Assembly: GCA_037042915.1 (NCBI GenBank)
Contig: CM073193.1
Span: 372,001-436,000, forward strand
Source of the DNA: Auricularia sp. M13
Lineage: Eukaryota > Basidiomycota > Agaricomycetes > Auriculariales > Auriculariaceae
Direction of reading: 5' to 3'
Length of the DNA: 64,000 nucleotides
Part shown: piece after piece, positions 57,535-64,000 of the stretch
Position numbering within the stretch: the first letter of the stretch is position 1
Layout: every line of letters begins with the position of its first letter
Notes under the pieces: model-generated
The model's input: only the letters and a program-made list of their open reading frames with translations
Database searches by the model: none
What the model was told of the DNA's origin: nothing
Program-made: the position numbers and the translations under genes

Positions 57535-59675
57535 ATGGCGAGTTTGGAGCAGATCGACTTGCTACTCCCTTTAACGATCGAGGCAGAATTCGGACCACAC
57601 AGGATACCTGCATCGACGTTTGACGGCATTCCGTTCAACATCAACATGGCGCCCGACGAGATTGGCCACGGCGCCACCTCCAAAATATTCAAGGGAGAGA
57701 TCGAAGGCCGACCGTTGGACCAGTTGGTGGTGGCAGTCAAAGTGTTCGGTCATATGCTGGGTACATATCAGGAACAGGTGAGCTTATCGCTCCGTAATCT
57801 CCTTACTTGCAAGGCATTCTAACAACCGTGTGTCTACTAGCTGCTTGTTCGCGAGCTGCACGCCGCGCGTAGAGTAGCCATGCGTTGCCATCGTTCGATA
57901 TTGGCGTTCCTTGGAACTGCGCATATCGGGCAGCATCAGGCCATCGTGTCGCTTTACATGAAGAACGGAAACCTGCTGGAATACATCAAGAAGAACCCTC
58001 AGGCTGACAAGGAGAAACTGGTACGCAATGAATGCATAATAGGAATGCGGAATCTCAGACTCAATTGTGTGTAGATTCTGCAAGTTGCGGAGGCAGTCAC
58101 CTTCCTTCACACTGTGGAGGGACTTGCCCACGGCGACCTTAAATGCGTATGCACTCACATACCCGGAAGCTTTCAGTCTGACGAGCTGCTGCATTAGGCA
58201 AATGTCCTGATATCAGACTTCGGCGACGCTCTCTTAGCAGACTTCGGGCTCAGCAGCTTCATAGAGGAAACGGTTACGCGCACGATGACGGCAATCCGAT
58301 CGATGAACACGCTTTCCTTTGCCGCTCCCGAGCTTCTACTCGGGTCTCCTGACCCGGCAGCGCCCATACCGTCGAAATCACGGGAAAGCGACGTCTATGC
58401 CTTCGGCATGCTTATCCTCGAAGCCAGTCTTCGTACAGCGCACTACATAATCAAGACTGATCTCACCTCAGGTCCTGACGGGGAAAATGCCATTTCACGG
58501 CTTGGGGAGTGCGGCCGTGATGTACCGCGTTTGTTCAGGCCAGCTTCCCGCGCGACCGACCATGAACGGACTTGTTATAATCAGCTCCGCGTGGTGGGAA
58601 GTCTGTCGCTCTTGCTGGATGTTCGATCCCAGTGAGCGGCCTCCCATGCAAGATGTGTTGCAAAGCTTGAGCGTGAGTACACGAAGTATCCGTGTCTTCC
58701 TGGAAATCTCAAGCGTGTTTATTTGCAGGCAGCTGATCTTATCCCCGGTGAGAATCGTGTGGCTCGATGTCTACGTTGCTGACGACAGTCAAAGAGCGAG
58801 TAATGTATGTCTCCGGCCGGGGAACAGTTTTGCCTGTCGCATATATGCCATGCGGAAGACGCATCGTTTCATGTTCTGATGAAGCCATCGAGATACAGTA
58901 CCTCGTCTCTGGGCAGCTTATGAGCAGACACCTCACGCCTTTCAGCATTCCAATCCGTGCCGTGTCTCCGAACGGTAGTCAGATTGCTTCCCCCGCCGAA
59001 GACTGGGCTATTCGTCGCTGGGATGCACTGTCTGGAGACCTCGTTGGCCAGCATATGCGAGGCCACACCAGCCGTGTCAACTGCATTGCCTATTCCCTCG
59101 ACGGAACACGCATTGTCTCTGGCTCACATGATCTGACCATCCGCCTCTGGAATGCCTCTACAGGGGAAGCCATCGGAGCCCCGCTCGAAGGGCACACACA
59201 CTGGGTGAAGTCTGTGGCATTCTCCCCTGATGGCAGCCGAATCGTATCTGCGTCCGACGACGAATCAATCCGCATCTGGGACTCCGAGTCTGGCAACCAC
59301 TTGGCAGCATGGGTAGGACAACCCGGGGGTATGAATTCTGTCTGCTATGTCCCTGATGGCAGACTTGTTGTCTCCGGATCCAGGGACTGCGCCGTCCGCA
59401 TCTGGAATGCCAGAACTCTTGAACTTGTGCACATCATGCGGGGTCACTCGGCAGGTGTCCTCTGCATTGCTGTCTCTCCGTCAGGAGAACACATCGCGTC
59501 CGGCTCCTGGGATCAGACTATTAGAATATGGGCTACTGAAACAGGGGCGCCCGTCGGAGGCCCATTGACGGGACACAGTCGCGCTGTGGACTCGGTCACC
59601 TTTTCACCTGATGGAAAGAACGTAGTCTCCGGCTCTAGAGACGGAACTGTGCGCATATGGGAGCTGTTTGAGTAA
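57535..59675 (+). CDS. Protein kinase-WD40 fusion C
   Basis: The start at 57535 gives MASLEQIDLLLPLTIEAEFG. Kinase motifs: IGHGATSKIFKG, VVAVKVFG, ILQVAEAVTFLH then HGDLK, ISDFGDALLADFGLS, FAAPELLLGS, SKSRESDVYAFGMLILEA, then VLTGKMPFHG and WWEVCRSCWMFDPSERPP. Linker exons lead to a WD40 domain from AYMPCGRRIVSCSDEAIEIQ to RIWELFE (stop 59673-59675) with about seven repeats. It is more distant from A and B than they are from each other. The intron after LILE has GC in place of the GT donor seen in A and B; if not spliced, the frame breaks. Confidence 0.82.
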
Positions 59676-60910
59676 CGCATCAGGTAAGAGCATATGCAGG
59701 GCTATAGCATATCTAATCAATTTCTAGATCTGGGAGGCGTGCCGGCGCACGTTCACAGCGGTCATCGCTTGATGTGACTGGTAAGATATAATATGGGCAT
59801 GGTCCCAAGAATGTCAGAAGAAATATCGAGCTGTTGAAACCCCACGGTTATCCGAATTGAACACACTGCAAGGACGTTAGCCGCTGCAACTTGCAGGGCA
59901 AAGCTTGAGAAATAGAACTTGAATTTGGCATTAGTTGAAGTGATTAACTTCAGAACCTCGGGGACTTCCATTCGCACAGCTCGCGCGCCCAGGAAAGGGA
60001 AGCACAATGGTGGCAAGAAGGCGGCGCTTATGAGTCTATGACGGTGCAGGACAATGAATCCAAGGGAGAATCAGTAGGTAAGCTGTCGTATGCAGGCGCC
60101 ACAGAAGATGCTGGAAGGAGATCGTCGGTGACGCACTCAGTTGCCTGCAATTTAGCTGAGTCTCGATGGTGTTCGCCCCTCTCCCCAATCTTTTCACTTG
60201 GATCGCGTATGACTCACTTCACGCTGCTTATTCCTGATGTCTTGGTGGTATTGGGCTGGTGCCAGCTGCTTGCATACTGCCTGACTCGCTCGAGTACCAA
60301 ATGATTGCTCGGCAACATCCTGATTATGCAAAGACTTTCTTGGAGACATGGCCTGTCTCCTTGGCTATAATATTGCCCTGGACTACCTTCGTTAATCCTG
60401 GTGCACCTGAACGTGCGGTATTTTACCGAATCCCAAGAGATCCCTCGCGCAAATCTGCTCAGGGTCATCCTCCTCCGAATCAAGGCTCGTGACTACTCGA
60501 TTTTCCCACATACCAGGGGAAACTTCGCTCTTCTGCATAATTTTTCGTGACTATCACCTCCGACAAAACAATCTTGCGACAATAGACGGCCTTTTATTGT
60601 TCGACTGCCGGATCCAATTTTTGCATTGATGGCCTTCGGCCCGACCGCCGCTTTGCAGCTGGCAAACAAAACGAGCATGCCGGCGACCGCAACACTGTCC
60701 AACCCCTTTCGCTCTGTGTCGATCTTTGTCGCAGTTGCGACCTCAGTTGCGCTGGCGCTGGCTCTGTCAGGGCGCTGTCTGTGATAATCCGCGTGTCACG
60801 GTTCCAGAATCCGACCTCAAGTCTGCCTCGTGTCCGACGGGTCTTCTTCGCCTTGCGTTCTTCTCACCCTCCGACACGCTGTCACTCTCGCCTCTTCCTC
60901 CCCGCACACG
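59676..60910. other. Intergenic region
   Basis: A minus-strand frame at 59762-60016 contains a hydrophobic stretch but no family signal. The rest is probable promoter and leader of the NADAR gene. Confidence 0.35.
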
Positions 60911-62461
60911 ATGGGCTCTGGCCAGTCGCGCAACTTTCCATACGATCCTAACAACCCCTACGGCCAACCATATCCTCCCCCGCACTCGCAATACGGGACC
61001 GCGAACTTTGGAAAAAGTAAACGGCGGCCGAGAGGATACTCAGAAACCATGCTGCAGCCACAATATCCGCCGTTTGCGCCGTATGGCGCGCAATACGGCT
61101 ATGGCGCCCCGCCGCCCCCAGGATACGGTCCCCCGCCTCCAGGATATCCGATGTTCGCACCGCAGCCGTATCCTGCGCATCCCTCGTACCCTGCACCGTA
61201 CGGGTACGGGCAGCCTTGTGAGTAGAGTGCATCCGCGTCTGCTGTACCTGTAGCGCCTAATTTGCGATCTGCAGACGGACAGCAGCCGCCTCCTGCGCGC
61301 CCGCCATCTCCCATCCGGATGCCGTATGAGCCCCCGCCAAATCCCTTGCCTCGGCGCGTGACGAATGTCTACACGTCCGAAAAGTGGAAGCATCTGAAGC
61401 GCGGCGCGTCGGTCACCGGCTCGTTCACGGCGACCCGCACGACGACAATGACTGACATGCCGCCGCCCATGCACACGATGAACGACATGCACGCACAGGG
61501 GCCGCCGCCAGGCAGCTCGCGCTCATCATCAACAGAATACGAGATCGTCCGCCCGGGAGAGGACGACACGAGCGAAGCTATCGCGAACGCCAGCATGAAC
61601 GCGCCGTCGATGCCCTTCCTCGCCGCAACGAACAGCACGGCTGCCGCGCCGCTCCCACCGCGCACACCCGAGCCGCGCACACCCGCAGACGTTCCGCTGC
61701 CCGAGACGCCGATGACGGAGCGCAGCGCGGCAACGGGCATGAGCACGCCGATGAATGCGTGGGCTCCGGGCGCAACGCCGGGCCCGTCGCGCTCGTTCAT
61801 GCCGAGCGCCACGCCCGGGCCTTCTCGCGCCTACATCCCGGGCGCCACGCCGGGCTCTTCGCGCGCAGGCAGCGCATTCATGCCGGGCGCGACGCCCGGG
61901 CCCTCACGCAGCGCGTTCATGGGCGGCCCCGCGTCGATCTCGTCCGCGATGCTGCTCGCAGGCCCGCCCATCTCGTTCGACCCGAAGACGCACGTGTTCT
62001 CGCTCACGTCGCCGCACAAGGTGCTGCACAAGAAGAAAATCTACCGCACGGCCGCGCACCTGTTCTACGCGCAGATGTTCTTCAAGTGCAGGCCCGACAT
62101 CGCAGAAGAGATCCGCTCCCTCGAGGACGCCACGGCTGCCCGCTTCACCGCGCGCCGCCACGACTCTGACAAGCGGCCCGACTGGGATGTCATCTGGCAG
62201 GACAAGGTAAGCTTTATGAGCTTGCCTTTGCTCAAGTTTCTGATTTTGGAACAGATCGACGAGACGCTGTACGCGAAATTTACGCAGCATGCCGACCTGC
62301 GCGCGCAGCTGCTCGAGACGGACACGCGGCTGCTTGTCAACAACGACGCGACGGATGGGCTCTGGGGCATCGGCAACGACGGCACTGGCAAGAACGAGCT
62401 CGGCAAGGCGCTCATGCGTGTGCGCGATCGTCTGCTCCGCGAGTGCGGTGGCACGCCATGA
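60911..62461 (+). CDS. NADAR-domain protein with long Pro/Tyr- and repeat-rich N-terminus
   Basis: NADAR domains (YbiA-like) act on N-glycosidic bonds of ADP-ribose-like or riboflavin-pathway intermediates. The start at 60911 gives MGSGQSR, fitting an N-myristoylation signal. The first exon is Pro/Tyr/Gly-rich (PPPPGYGPPPPGYPMF). Exon 2 (61275 on, phase checked) adds a Ser/Thr/Pro-rich region with ATPGPSR repeats at about 61770-61920. The NADAR domain follows: FSLTSPHKVLHKKKIYRTAA, HLFYAQMFF, RPDWDVIWQDK, KFTQHADLRAQLLETD, DGLWGIGNDGTGKNELGKAL and MRVRDRLL, ending at 62461. The 'WGiGxDGxGxNxLGkxLMxvR' end is diagnostic. Specific substrate cannot be told. Confidence 0.88.
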
Positions 62462-63493
62462 ACGCGATGAGCTTTGACATCTCGCTTTGTAAGATCTATC
62501 TCTGTTCTCTGGGTTCTCTTTTCGTGGGACTTGTTCCATTGACATGTGTACAATCACAATACGGATGTTGTGTTCCGGAGTGCTATGGGAAGGCGTGACT
62601 TTACCCAGCGGTCCCGATGACTACAGAGGAAGGGGTGGGTAGAATTTCTGTGCTCAACAGTTGGCGAGTATTCTCATAGTGTTGACCCGCTCGGATTGAG
62701 TCGCTTCTTCGCTAGCTTCCACGATCATGTCAGTATTATTATCTCCAGACTCAAAGCGCTGCCCCTCATGGCTCTTGTCATCCCAGCGTGCGTGCTGCGA
62801 CCAGAAGCCGAAGACAGTCGGAGGGCTAGTATCTTCCGCCTCACCCGCTTCGGTCCTCGAAATACCTTGCGCCCACTGGAAGGCGGTGCTCCCGACAACT
62901 AGTAGTCGACGTGGCTGTCCTGGGCATTATACTGTGTATCTCAGTGCTTTGCGACGCAGACTCGTTGAAAAGCCTAGCCAGTTCCTTACGCACATAACCT
63001 TGGCTTGAGCTAGCGTCTTCGGTTACCTGGGTGCACTTCTTTCCATGCCTGGCGTCTGATCTTCTCCGTTGGAAACATCTGAGTTACCTAGCTGGCATTG
63101 CACAGCTGGGTTTCGTGGTCCTGTCACTAAAAGTTCAGCGACATGCTACATCAATTCATGCCGCGACTTGGGCTCTGCACTACGCGGGATCATGATAGAA
63201 AGCCCATACGCTCTCATAGCTCTCCGCGATGATGAACATCGTACATACTCGTGTGAACTCGGTGTTCTGTGGTACTTTCATCGGCCTGTCGGCGGCGATC
63301 GATTGACACGCCTCCAAACCTCCGAATGCCTTCCGACTCACCCGCTGCGGTCCTTGGTGAGACCTGTCTCGATCCCCTCTGCCGCTTCCCAGATATGCCG
63401 TGAATTTTTTAAAGCTCAGCAGAACCCTCCTTGACCCGGTACCCCCCCTCCCCTCCAGTGTACCAGTGATTTGAGTCGATCTGCTTGCGCAAT
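62462..63493. other. Spacer, mostly right arm of the inverted duplication
   Basis: From about 62840 it mirrors 55520-56110. No separate gene is seen. Confidence 0.5.
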
Positions 63494-64000
63494 ATGTTCG
63501 CTACATCCGTCTCCGCGTCCTCCATCGCCTCCTCTTGCAGCAGCAAGAGTCTGAGCGCGTTCGTGTCCGATGTCGCCGCCGCCAAGCGCATCGGCGAGCT
63601 CACGAACGCCGCGATGGCTGCGCGCCGGGCACGCTCGCGCCCGGCGTTGCAGAAGGGCAAGGAGATGGATAGAGAGCCTCTATACGCATTTGTTGCTGAT
63701 GTTGCAGCTTCAGAGAGGCTGCCCGAGCTGACGAGCGCCGCCACTGCCGCTCGTCGCGCTCGTGCGCGTCCCGCCCTCCAAGCCTCTACATTCATCGTTT
63801 CTGAGTCATTCAAGACTCCTAATACACTAGTTGCTGATATCGCCGCGTCCTCGCATCTCGCTGAGTTGAAGGAAGCTGCGACAGCTGCCCGGCGCGCCCG
63901 TTCGCGTCCTATCTATCACGATGGCCCTGCGAAAGCCGTCCCTGAGCTGACTCAGATTCCTGAGCCCATGCGAGTGAAGTACGGACACGCCTGTCAGACC
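62840..64000. repeat. Inverted duplication, right arm (continues past the window)
   Basis: See the left arm at 54832-56110. The two arms are separated by about 6.7 kb holding kinase C and the NADAR gene. Confidence 0.85.
63494..64000 (+). CDS. Repeat protein of unknown function (ARRARSRP repeats), copy 2, cut by window end
   Basis: Start ATG at 63494 (MFATSVSASSIASSCSS). It follows copy 1 almost residue for residue, with small changes such as KGKEMDREPLYAF for KAEEMDSEPLCAF, and stays open to the window edge at GHACQT. No frame damage is seen in the visible 169 residues, so both copies may be expressed. Confidence 0.6.
   Translation, partial: MFATSVSASSIASSCSSKSLSAFVSDVAAAKRIGELTNAAMAARRARSRPALQKGKEMDREPLYAFVADVAASERLPELTSAATAARRARARPALQASTFIVSESFKTPNTLVADIAASSHLAELKEAATAARRARSRPIYHDGPAKAVPELTQIPEPMRVKYGHACQT

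Overview
The window reads as nuclear DNA of a filamentous basidiomycete, most likely an agaricomycete. Genes are intron-dense with short GT-AG introns, flanks are GC-moderate, and the recognised families are fungal: Smc5, Nup188, SAP18 with a long RS-rich tail, EMC6, ITPase, DUF6593-like and DUF6533-like proteins, and KDZ-type transposon genes. All products are inferred by reading the translations; no search was run.

Layout. 0-1.9 kb: a DUF6533-like multi-pass membrane protein (+). 1.9-13.2 kb: two large housekeeping genes on the minus strand, Smc5 and Nup188. 13.9-15.2 kb: a double-psi beta-barrel (DPBB) protein with one membrane span (+). 15.7-17.8 kb: a PLP aminotransferase (+). 18.2-36.8 kb: one minus-strand protein kinase-WD40 fusion gene cut in two by a 16.4 kb mobile element. 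37.9-43.9 kb: a tandem second copy of the 'aminotransferase end + kinase-WD40' unit, now with SAP18 between its parts. 44.2-46.7 kb: two convergent DPBB-membrane paralogues. 46.8-53.1 kb: ITPase, a SET-domain protein, a small secreted Cys-rich protein, EMC6 and a DUF6593-like protein. 54.8-64.0 kb: an inverted duplication (arms about 1.2 kb) enclosing a third kinase-WD40 gene and a NADAR-domain protein.

The striking object is the insertion at 19370-35763. It is bounded by an 8-bp direct repeat (AGGATGAT) that exactly interrupts the kinase reading frame, has weak terminal inverted repeats, and has CTCCCA-type subterminal repeats pointing inward at both ends. It carries at least six genes: a KDZ-like transposase with a SWIM-type zinc finger, a TET/JBP-like 2OG-Fe(II) dioxygenase, and four proteins I cannot name. 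Its non-coding interior holds a family of palindromes whose arms differ from site to site while the 6-base centre stays TGACGC (or its complement GCGTCA). Several of its reading frames show single-base frameshifts, so it looks recently dead or is affected by homopolymer sequencing error.

How the pieces relate: the kinase-WD40 family (three copies in 42 kb), the duplicated aminotransferase end and the inverted duplication show a rapidly rearranging accessory region set between ordinary housekeeping genes. The transposon landed inside one family member after, or around the time of, the tandem duplication.
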